Positions 53,411 to 60,221 of a stretch of 64,000 nucleotides of DNA are shown piece after piece. Made by a program: the position numbers and the translations under genes. The stretch covers positions 62,001-126,000 of the forward strand of contig JAEYRB010000010.1 in assembly GCA_023409735.1 (NCBI GenBank). Reading direction: 5' to 3'. The stretch is from Bacillota bacterium. Its GTDB lineage: Bacteria; Bacillota; Clostridia; Acetivibrionales; DTU013. Each line of letters opens with the position of its first letter. The first letter of the stretch is position 1. The notes under the pieces were generated by a model, which saw only the letters and a program-made list of their open reading frames with translations, was not told where the DNA came from and searched no databases.

Positions 53411-53914
53411 CTATTTCTTTTTATCAAACCCCAGTGCTGATTTTATCGCCTCTCTTACTGCGTCAGCCTGTTTCTGTGTTATTGTGCCCTTCTCAACCAG
53501 GTCATGCAGAAACAAATTCTTGTTATTATGACCGCAGTTACCCTCCTTGTAGCTGCCTTTGCCATCCTTAAGCTCTTTTCCTTTGTTGTCTTTACTTTCC
53601 TTTTGACCCTTGGTGTCCTTGTTGCCGTTATCGTCTTTGTTGTCTTTGCGTTCCATTGCTGCTTTGCGCTTTTCTTCCATATCCTGAATTATTGCAGTCT
53701 TTTGATCTTCTGTTATTACTTTGGAAGTAACCAGTTCATCAAGCGCCGAGTTGATTTTTTTTCTTATTTCAGCAGGATCAGGCCTCATATGCTCAGATGT
53801 GCTTTGCGGTTTATCAGGAGGTGGGCTTGCCTTGCCTTTAGCAGCATATACATTAACACCGGATATTACTATTACGCCTGTAAGTATGGCTGCTATAATA
53901 CTTTTTTTATGCAT
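53411..53914 (-). CDS. Small secreted charged protein of unknown function
   Basis: A 167-residue protein starting at the ATG 53914, which has AAAGGAG eight bases upstream; longer in-frame starts lack one. A signal peptide (KKSIIAAILTGVIVISGVNV, cleavage near VYA) is followed by a Pro-rich stretch. Two similar helical segments (ALDELVTSKVITEDQKTAI at about 58-76 and LHDLVEKGTITQKQADAV near the C-terminus) flank a highly charged Lys/Asp/Asn-rich centre. The repeated pattern L-x-x-L-V-x-x-x-x-I-T-x-x-Q-x-x-A resembles clostridial DUF2680-like secreted proteins of unknown role. I cannot assign a function. It converges on the SLH gene. Confidence 0.7.
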   Translation of the reverse strand: MHKKSIIAAILTGVIVISGVNVYAAKGKASPPPDKPQSTSEHMRPDPAEIRKKINSALDELVTSKVITEDQKTAIIQDMEEKRKAAMERKDNKDDNGNKDTKGQKESKDNKGKELKDGKGSYKEGNCGHNNKNLFLHDLVEKGTITQKQADAVREAIKSALGFDKKK

Positions 53915-53980
53915 GTAAACAACTCCTTTGAACATAATATTATTGTCAAACACTTTTATATTTTGCAAACTCGTATGCTT

Positions 53981-54038
53981 TTATAACACGATAGTTCATA
54001 GAAAATTTTTCGTTTGTAGAAAAATTTTCTTACAAAAA
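53981..54038. repeat. 58-bp direct repeat, copy 1
   Basis: TTATAACACGATAGTTCATA followed by the hairpin GAAAATTTTTC-GTTTGTA-GAAAAATTTTC and TTACAAAAA. It recurs exactly at 54137-54194. The stem is a perfect 11 bp. Confidence 0.92.
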
Positions 54039-54136
54039 AATGCATGGGCGAGCAGTATGTATTTGAAAGCAAGCCCACTGCCGTGTTTCAACGAGGCGTT
54101 CTGCTGCTTAAAAAAGATTAGGAATCACACGCGTCG
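54039..54136. other. Spacer between the 58-bp repeats
   Basis: This 98-base segment is richer in G and C than its flanks. It contains GCATGGGCGAGCAG (54042-54055), the core of the 45-bp coding repeat in the ABC ATPase gene at 11056. It has no complete open frame. The remainder up to 54310 is AT-rich and probably holds the trmL promoter. Confidence 0.6.
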
Positions 54137-54194
54137 TTATAACACGATAGTTCATAGAAAATTTTTCGTTTGTAGAAAAATTTTCTTACAAAAA
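54137..54194. repeat. 58-bp direct repeat, copy 2
   Basis: Identical to 53981-54038. Followed, like copy 1, by a short A run and ATGCA. It lies about 130 bases before trmL. Confidence 0.92.
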
Positions 54195-54324
54195 GAATGC
54201 ACTAATAATTTGTGTTAAAAAAATGCTAAATGTGGTAATATAAAAAATGGTTAATTTCTTATTTGATTGATAATGATAGGTAAAACAAACATCAATAGTA
54301 GATAAGCTTTAGGTGGTGGATAAT

Positions 54325-54813
54325 TTGGCAGTCAACATAGCATTGGTAGAGCCGGAAATTCCCCAAAATACCGGTAACATCGCCCGAACATGTGCAGCTA
54401 CGGGTTCGAAACTTCATCTTGTCAAGCCACTCGGCTTTTCCATAGAGGATAGGTATTTGAAACGGGCGGGCCTTGATTATTGGGATAAGGTCCTTGTAAG
54501 TACCAGCGACAGCTTTGAACAGTTGCGAAACGAATATAAAAGCATTCCATTCTATTATGCTTCCACAAAAGCTGGGAAAACGTATACTGAGGTTACATAT
54601 CCGGAGGATTGTTTTCTTGTATTTGGAAAGGAGACAGCCGGACTGCCTGAAGAGCTTCTTGAGGCTAACCGTGATTACTGTATAAGGATCCCTATGCTGC
54701 CGGAAATTCGGTCACTTAATTTATCAAATTCGGTAGCAGTAATCCTTTATGAGGTTCTAAGACAACACAACTTTGAAAACATGAGCCTGGTAGGCAAAAT
54801 GGGGAGGAAATGA
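54325..54813 (+). CDS. trmL: tRNA (cytidine(34)-2'-O)-methyltransferase TrmL
   Basis: A 162-residue SPOUT-class RNA methyltransferase. The TTG at 54325 is preferred over GTG 54313 because AGGTGG is then eight bases upstream and the protein starts MAVNIALVEPEIPQNTGNIA, as in the family. Motifs: NTGNIARTCAATG (motif 1), LVFGKETAGLPEE (motif 2) and IPMLPEIRSLNLSNSVAV (motif 3, part of the SAM-binding knot). It uses S-adenosylmethionine to methylate the wobble base of certain leucine tRNAs. The length is typical. It lies immediately upstream of a peptidase gene, with which it is probably co-transcribed. Confidence 0.93.
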   Translation: MAVNIALVEPEIPQNTGNIARTCAATGSKLHLVKPLGFSIEDRYLKRAGLDYWDKVLVSTSDSFEQLRNEYKSIPFYYASTKAGKTYTEVTYPEDCFLVFGKETAGLPEELLEANRDYCIRIPMLPEIRSLNLSNSVAVILYEVLRQHNFENMSLVGKMGRK

Positions 54814-54818
54814 TAGTT

Positions 54819-55931
54819 ATGATAAACAAAGATAGAATGGTTGAAGAATTTATTAGTCTTATTAGCATAGACAGTCTGACTAAAAATGAGCGCAAAATGG
54901 CTGATACCTTAAAGAAGAAGCTGCAGGACATGGGCTATGAGGTTACAGAGGATGAAGCCGGTGAAAAAATTGGTGGTAATACAGGAAACCTCATATGTAA
55001 TGTCAAGGGTAACAAGGATGTGCCTGCTTTAATGCTGGCAGCACATATGGATACAGTAGAACCGGGAGTAGGTAAAAAGCATATCATTGAAGGCAACTAT
55101 ATAAAAACCGACGGTACAACAGTCCTTGGCGGAGATGACGCGGCAGGCTTGGCGTGTGTATTGGAGTCTCTCAAGGTACTGAAGGAAAATAACATAGATC
55201 ATGGTGATATTCAGATAGTGTTTACAATTGGGGAGGAGGGCGGACTCTTTGGCTCCAAAAACCTTGACTACAGCAGAATATATGCCAAGTATGCAATAGT
55301 TCTTGATAGCCACGGACCTATAGGTATGGTAGCAGTAAAGGCGCCTTCACAAAAGAGTATAACTATTAAAGTTACCGGAAGAGCTGCACATGCTGGAATT
55401 GCCCCGGAAAAGGGAATAAGTGCAATTCAGATTGCAGCAGAGGCAATTTCTAAAATGACACTTGGAAGGATCGACTTTGAAACTACAGCAAATATCGGTC
55501 TTATAAACGGTGGAAAGGCAACCAATATCGTTTGTGAAACCGTTGATATACAGGCGGAAGCAAGAAGCAGGAATAAACAGAAGCTTGATAAGCAAACGGC
55601 TCATATGAAGGATTGCTTTGAGATGGCAGCCAGAAAATTCGGTGGAACGGTTGAATTTAACTCACAGTTAGAATATCCTTCCTTCGATATTCCGGAGGAT
55701 GCACCGATTATTGGCATAATGAAGAAGGCGGCAGATGCGGCCGGTATAAAGCTTATGCTTGAGGAGATCGGAGGAGGCAGTGATACTAATATAATTAATG
55801 ATAAGGGAATACAGGCTGTAAATATAAGCGTAGGCATGGACAAGGTACACACTGTTGATGAGCAGATATTAATTGATGATATGGTTAAGGCAGCTGAATT
55901 CGTTACATCAATAATTCAAAACGTTGCATAA
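54819..55931 (+). CDS. M20-family peptidase, tripeptidase T-like
   Basis: A 370-residue zinc aminopeptidase-like protein. Metal ligands and catalytic residues: AAHMDTVEPG (His and Asp), GGDDAAG (bridging Asp), TIGEEGGLFGS (Glu base and ligand), VLDSHGP (Asp) and a C-terminal His in KVHTVDEQ. A dimerisation domain lies at about 180-290. The start is ambiguous: ATG 54819 is 11 bases after GGGGAGG, whereas ATG 54810 is only two bases after it and overlaps the trmL stop. It degrades small peptides in the cytoplasm (family knowledge). It resembles PepT/YqjE-type enzymes of Firmicutes. Confidence 0.9.
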   Translation: MINKDRMVEEFISLISIDSLTKNERKMADTLKKKLQDMGYEVTEDEAGEKIGGNTGNLICNVKGNKDVPALMLAAHMDTVEPGVGKKHIIEGNYIKTDGTTVLGGDDAAGLACVLESLKVLKENNIDHGDIQIVFTIGEEGGLFGSKNLDYSRIYAKYAIVLDSHGPIGMVAVKAPSQKSITIKVTGRAAHAGIAPEKGISAIQIAAEAISKMTLGRIDFETTANIGLINGGKATNIVCETVDIQAEARSRNKQKLDKQTAHMKDCFEMAARKFGGTVEFNSQLEYPSFDIPEDAPIIGIMKKAADAAGIKLMLEEIGGGSDTNIINDKGIQAVNISVGMDKVHTVDEQILIDDMVKAAEFVTSIIQNVA

Positions 55932-56044
55932 TTAACATTACCGAGACAATGCTAATGTAATGGATGATAAATAATTAAGACATTTATAAAGATGCAGGCG
56001 TATTAATTTGTAAATATAATTTTTTCAATATAGCGGAGGTTTAA

Positions 56045-57130
56045 ATGGTTAGAAAAATTGGAGTCATGACAGGCGGCGGTGACTGCCCGGGACTTAATGC
56101 AGTACTAAGGGCGGTTGTTAAGACGGCAATGGTTAAATTCGGCTATGAAGTTATAGGCTTCAGAGATGGCTACAGGGGACTTGTTACTAATGATTATGTT
56201 CATTTCAAGTCAGGTGATGTTTCCGGAATTTTAGATAAGGGCGGAACGATACTTGGAAGCTCCAACAGGGATAATCCTTTTAAATTCAGGGTTGAAAGCA
56301 ATGGAAAGATCAATTATGTGGATATGTCTGACAAGGTCATTGAAAATGTAAAGTCCCATGGTATCGACTGTATGATACTAATTGGCGGAGATGGGACTCT
56401 TACGAGTGCCAGAGATTTTGCGAGAAAGGGACTAAAGGTTGTTGGTGTTCCCAAGACTATTGATAACGACCTTTCGGCAACAGATACCACCTTCGGCTTC
56501 AGAACAGCTGTAGATACTGCAACAGAAGCTATTGATAAGCTGCATTCAACTGCGGAATCGCACCACAGAGTTATGATACTTGAGCTCATGGGAAGGTATG
56601 CCGGGTGGATCGCACTTGAATCAGGAATAGCAGGAGGCGCAGATGTAATTCTGATACCAGAGATACCTTACGATATACAAAAGGTTTCAAATAAGATACT
56701 GGAAAGAAAGGCTAACGGAAAGCATTTCAGTATAGTTGTGGTTGCCGAAGGAGCAAAAGCCTTGAATGGTGATATGATTATCAACAAGGTTGATGAGACT
56801 AGCCCGGATCCTATTAAATTAGGAGGTGTCGGAAACAAGGTTGCCGCTGATATTGAAAAGATTACAGGAGAAGAGACCAGAGTTACAGTACTAGGACATC
56901 TTCAAAGAGGAGGAAGGCCTGTACCGTCAGACAGGGTGCTGTCTACCAGGTATGGTGTAAAGGCAGTTGAACTTGTAAACGAGGAAAAATTTGGGCAAAT
57001 GGTAGCTCTCCAGGGAAATGCGATAGTTGATGTATCGCTTGAGGATGCCGTAGGAAAGCTTAAAACAGTAGACCCTGACGGTGAGCTTGTTAATATAGCA
57101 AAGAGCTTAGGAGTCAGCTTTGGAGACTAA
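56045..57130 (+). CDS. pfkA: 6-phosphofructokinase
   Basis: A 361-residue phosphofructokinase, longer than the usual 320-residue bacterial ATP enzyme. MTGGGDCPGLNAVLRAV opens the nucleotide site, GGDGTLTSA carries Gly117, and PKTIDNDLSATDT carries Lys137 and the catalytic Asp region; MGRYAGWIA and LGHLQRGGRP complete the fructose-6-phosphate site. The pair Gly117/Lys137 corresponds to E. coli 104/124. Gly at the first place predicts ATP use, whereas Lys at the second is typical of pyrophosphate enzymes and of actinobacterial-type group III ATP enzymes. The phosphoryl donor is therefore predicted ATP but should be regarded as open. GCGGAGG precedes the ATG. It commits fructose-6-phosphate to glycolysis. 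Confidence 0.93.
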   Translation: MVRKIGVMTGGGDCPGLNAVLRAVVKTAMVKFGYEVIGFRDGYRGLVTNDYVHFKSGDVSGILDKGGTILGSSNRDNPFKFRVESNGKINYVDMSDKVIENVKSHGIDCMILIGGDGTLTSARDFARKGLKVVGVPKTIDNDLSATDTTFGFRTAVDTATEAIDKLHSTAESHHRVMILELMGRYAGWIALESGIAGGADVILIPEIPYDIQKVSNKILERKANGKHFSIVVVAEGAKALNGDMIINKVDETSPDPIKLGGVGNKVAADIEKITGEETRVTVLGHLQRGGRPVPSDRVLSTRYGVKAVELVNEEKFGQMVALQGNAIVDVSLEDAVGKLKTVDPDGELVNIAKSLGVSFGD

Positions 57131-57141
57131 TTGTTTTTATG

Positions 57142-57176
57142 ATCTCGGAGACGAATTTTTGGCTCTGAGATTTTTG
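57142..57176 (+). terminator. Rho-independent terminator of pfkA
   Basis: ATCTCGGAG pairs with CTCTGAGAT (one mismatch) around 12 bases, followed by T5. Confidence 0.75.
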
Positions 57177-57202
57177 TGGACATATGATGGGGAGAGTAAA
57201 GC

Positions 57203-58105
57203 TTGATTGATTTTAATGAAATTGCTATATATGATAAGCCACTGTTTGATGGCTTTTTAGATACATATAAACCGGTAGTATCAGAAATGACCTTTACAAA
57301 TCTTTATGCGTGGAGAAGAGCATATCGCTTCAGATATACCATTGCAGGGGGATTACTTTGCGTAATATCTGTTCCGGAGCATGGGGCTCCCTTTGCGATG
57401 ATGCCGGTAGGAAGAATAGATAAGGAGAGCTTCGAAGAGGCATTCGCCATATTGAAGCAATATTTCAGACAGCAGGGGTGGAAGCTTATATTCAAAAAGA
57501 TCGCCCATGATGAGGTTCCGTTTTTTAATGCTCATATAGCATCTGAGAAAGCTGTTGTTTATGACAGAGACAACAGTGACTATATTTATAAGACCTCTGA
57601 CCTGATTAATCTTAAGGGGAAAAAGTATGACGGAAAGCGCAACCATATAAGGAAATTTGAAAGACAGCATGAATATGAGTATGTGCCCCTTGAAAGCATT
57701 TATATTGATGAATGTGCGGAAATAATGGAGCAGTGGTGTAAAGACAAGGATTGTAAATGCATTAATGGCGAAAACTGCGAACGGGATGCAAATCTGCAGA
57801 TACTTAATAACTTCAATACCCTGGACTGCAAGGGAGCTCTTGTTAAGGTTGACGGAGCCTTTGAAGCTTTTACCATTGGTGAGATGCTCAATGATAATAC
57901 TGCAGTTATACATATAGAAAAAGCTAAAGGTTCAATTGATGGCCTATATACATTTATTAATCAGCAATTTGCTCAGAATGCATGGGGCTCAGCCGAGTAT
58001 ATAAACAGAGAGCAGGACCTGGGCATTGAGGGCTTGCGCCGGGCAAAGCTTTCATATCAGCCGGTGAATCTGATCGATAAGTACATTATATACCCTGACA
58101 AGTAA
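57203..58105 (+). CDS. DUF2156 protein (phosphatidylglycerol lysyltransferase C-terminal-like)
   Basis: A 300-residue soluble protein of the DUF2156/COG4866 family, a double GNAT-like fold. Landmarks: EMTFTNLYAWRRAYRFRYT in the first half; DLINLKGKKYDGKRNHIRKF and GLYTFINQQFAQNAW, YINREQDLGIEGLRRAKLSY in the second. In MprF the equivalent domain transfers lysine from tRNA to phosphatidylglycerol, but stand-alone versions like this lack the membrane flippase part and have no settled function. The start is TTG, supported by GGGGAGAG eight bases upstream. It lies between pfkA and a nitroreductase gene. Confidence 0.85.
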   Translation: MIDFNEIAIYDKPLFDGFLDTYKPVVSEMTFTNLYAWRRAYRFRYTIAGGLLCVISVPEHGAPFAMMPVGRIDKESFEEAFAILKQYFRQQGWKLIFKKIAHDEVPFFNAHIASEKAVVYDRDNSDYIYKTSDLINLKGKKYDGKRNHIRKFERQHEYEYVPLESIYIDECAEIMEQWCKDKDCKCINGENCERDANLQILNNFNTLDCKGALVKVDGAFEAFTIGEMLNDNTAVIHIEKAKGSIDGLYTFINQQFAQNAWGSAEYINREQDLGIEGLRRAKLSYQPVNLIDKYIIYPDK

Positions 58106-58142
58106 GTACTAGAGCCTTCTGCAAATTCTATAGATGTGTTAT

Positions 58143-58230
58143 GGACGAGCTATGTACTGATTACAAGCATACCTGAGACGAGCTATGGACTAGCTGCAGG
58201 CATACTTAAGACAAGCTACAGACAGACCTT
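58143..58230 (+). repeat. 33-bp degenerate tandem repeat, about 2.5 copies
   Basis: Units 58143-58175 and 58176-58208 start GACGAGCTATG and end GCATAC.T.A; a third partial copy starts GACAAGCTAC at 58209. The open frame over it continues in frame into the nitroreductase, but the strong ribosome-binding site is at 58281, so it is probably untranslated leader. Confidence 0.8.
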
Positions 58231-58294
58231 GCTAATCCAGCCGCTACTTATTGTGTACAATCTAGTGCATTTGATAATAGAAGGAGGATCGGAA

Positions 58295-58810
58295 ATGGAT
58301 GTTTTTTCAGCAATTCAAGACAGAAGAAGTATACGAAAATACAGCTCCAGACCTATTGAGGAGGAAAAGCTGAAGAAGATACTTGAAGCAGGAAGACTAT
58401 CTCCATCGGCGAATAATAAGCAGTCATGGAAATTTATTGTGGTCAGAGATTCCCTCCTGAAAGAAAGCTTAATGGAAGCGGCAGGCGGTCAGTTATTTGT
58501 TGGACAGGCACCGGCAGTGCTGATTCTCTGTGGAACAGAGCCTGACAGTATCATGTTTTGTGGACAGCATCGTTATACGGTAGATCTATCTATTGCAATG
58601 TCTTTTATGGTGCTTGAAGCCTGTGAGCTTGGAATAGGTACATGTTGGCTCGGACATTTTAATGAGGAAAAGGTGAAGCATATATTAGGTATTCCAAAGA
58701 ACGTCAGAGTCGTTGCTATGACGCCGCTTGGCTATGCAGATGAAAGTCCTGCTGCAAGGCCAAGAAAAGCACTTGATGAAATCGTATGTTATGATGGATA
58801 TGATGAATAG
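58295..58810 (+). CDS. Nitroreductase family protein (FMN-dependent)
   Basis: A 171-residue flavoprotein of the nitroreductase superfamily. RRSIRKYSSRPIEEEKLKKI and SPSANNKQSWKFIVV give the FMN phosphate and ring contacts; LGIGTCWLGHF and TPLGYADESP are the typical C-terminal landmarks. The ATG at 58295 is chosen because AAGGAGG lies at 58281-58287; an open frame reaching 53 codons further upstream runs through a degenerate tandem repeat and is unlikely to be translated. It probably reduces quinones, flavins or nitro compounds with NAD(P)H; the substrate is unknown. It belongs to the short class of clostridial enzymes. Confidence 0.9.
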   Translation: MDVFSAIQDRRSIRKYSSRPIEEEKLKKILEAGRLSPSANNKQSWKFIVVRDSLLKESLMEAAGGQLFVGQAPAVLILCGTEPDSIMFCGQHRYTVDLSIAMSFMVLEACELGIGTCWLGHFNEEKVKHILGIPKNVRVVAMTPLGYADESPAARPRKALDEIVCYDGYDE

Positions 58811-58953
58811 GTTTTTGTTTGTTCGGTAAGACTATTTGTTGTTATAAGGAATTGATTTGAAGTATTTATATAACTTTTTATGAGGCAGATAAAGCATTAT
58901 ACGCTTTGCACAAAAACATTGTTAAAAAATTAATTATTTTTAACTGGAAACTA

Positions 58954-58982
58954 TTGAAAAGAGACATAAAATAATATAAAAT
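58954..58982 (+). promoter_or_regulatory. Predicted SigA promoter of gap
   Basis: TTGAAA (58954-58959), 17-base spacer, TAAAAT (58977-58982), 54 bases before the ATG. TAGGAGG precedes the start codon. Confidence 0.55.
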
Positions 58983-59036
58983 AGTGTGTGATTTTGATAG
59001 TACAAAAACTACATATAATATATAGGAGGTATTAAC

Positions 59037-60047
59037 ATGTCAGTAAAAATAGGCATTAATGGTTTTGGAAGAATAGGACGCCTTGTATTCAGGGCTGCTA
59101 TTGAGAATCCTAATGTAGAAGTCAAGGGTATCAACGACCCATTTATCGATCTTGACTATATGACTTATATGCTCAGATACGATACAGTACATGGCAGATT
59201 CAACGGTGAGATTTCTACCGAAGACGGAATGCTTGTAGTAAACGGAAAGAAAATAGCTGTTTATGCAGCTATGAACCCGGAAGAGATTCCATGGAAAGAT
59301 TGCGGCGCAGACTACATAGTAGAGTCTACCGGTGTATTCACAGTTACTGAAAAGGCATCAGCTCACTTTAAGGGCGGCGCAAAGAAGGTTGTCATCAGTG
59401 CTCCTTCAAAGGATGCTCCAATGTTCGTAATGGGTGTTAACAACGATACTTATACTAAGGACATGAACGTTGTTTCAAACGCATCCTGCACAACTAACTG
59501 CCTTGCACCTCTTGCAAAGGTTATCAATGATAACTTTGGTCTTGTTGAAGGCCTTATGACTACAGTTCATTCCTACACAGCTACTCAGAAGACCGTTGAC
59601 GGTCCTTCAAAGAAGGATTGGAGAGGCGGACGTGCAGCTGCTCAGAACATTATTCCTTCCTCTACCGGCGCAGCAAAGGCTGTTGGAAAGGTTATTCCTT
59701 CACTCAACGGAAAACTCACTGGTATGTCAATGAGAGTTCCTACAGCTGATGTATCAGTTGTAGACCTTACCTGCCGTCTTGAAAAGGGTGCTACTTATGA
59801 TGAGATAAAGGCTGCTGTTAAGAAGGCTGCTGAAGGCGAAATGAAGGGCATTCTCGCATATACTGAGGACGCTGTAGTTTCATCAGATTTCATCCATGAC
59901 AGTCATACTTCCATATTTGATGCTGAAGCAGGTATCGCCCTTAATGAACATTTCGTTAAGCTGGTTGCTTGGTATGACAACGAATGGGGTTATTCAAACA
60001 AGGTAGTTGACCTCATCTGCTACATGGCAAGTGTTGACGCTAAATAA
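59037..60047 (+). CDS. gap: Glyceraldehyde-3-phosphate dehydrogenase
   Basis: A 336-residue type I enzyme of glycolysis, oxidising glyceraldehyde-3-phosphate with NAD and phosphate. GINGFGRIGRLVFRA is the Rossmann start, NDP near residue 33 indicates NAD preference, SNASCTTNCLAPLAK holds catalytic Cys151, and HSYTATQKTVDG holds the catalytic His. WYDNEWGYSNKVVDL is the usual C-terminus. The G/C-rich third positions and abundant optimal codons compared with neighbours suggest high expression. It has its own promoter and is followed by a terminator-like hairpin before pgk-tpi. Confidence 0.97.
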   Translation: MSVKIGINGFGRIGRLVFRAAIENPNVEVKGINDPFIDLDYMTYMLRYDTVHGRFNGEISTEDGMLVVNGKKIAVYAAMNPEEIPWKDCGADYIVESTGVFTVTEKASAHFKGGAKKVVISAPSKDAPMFVMGVNNDTYTKDMNVVSNASCTTNCLAPLAKVINDNFGLVEGLMTTVHSYTATQKTVDGPSKKDWRGGRAAAQNIIPSSTGAAKAVGKVIPSLNGKLTGMSMRVPTADVSVVDLTCRLEKGATYDEIKAAVKKAAEGEMKGILAYTEDAVVSSDFIHDSHTSIFDAEAGIALNEHFVKLVAWYDNEWGYSNKVVDLICYMASVDAK

Positions 60048-60068
60048 TAAGGCTTAGCTAAGGACTTT

Positions 60069-60122
60069 TAAGGTCCACTCTTACCCTTACCTTAAGTGAG
60101 TGGTTGAAGGGTGGGCCTTTTT
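60069..60122 (+). terminator. Terminator-like hairpin after gap
   Basis: AAGGTCCAC near 60070 pairs with GTGGGCCTT near 60110 with an internal stem, followed by TTTTTAAT. It may reduce read-through into pgk-tpi. Confidence 0.7.
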
Positions 60123-60221
60123 AATAGGCTATTTGGGAAGTACTGCAGGGCTTAGGGCATTGCATATCGAATATGCTTTAATAAGAAATAACCCGGCTCT
60201 CACAAAATTTGAAAGGATGAT

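Noticed and set aside
53504..53986. A 160-codon plus-strand frame over the small secreted protein gene
   Set aside because: Antisense to a Lys/Asp-rich coding region, which yields a Phe/Val-rich shadow; no ribosome-binding site.
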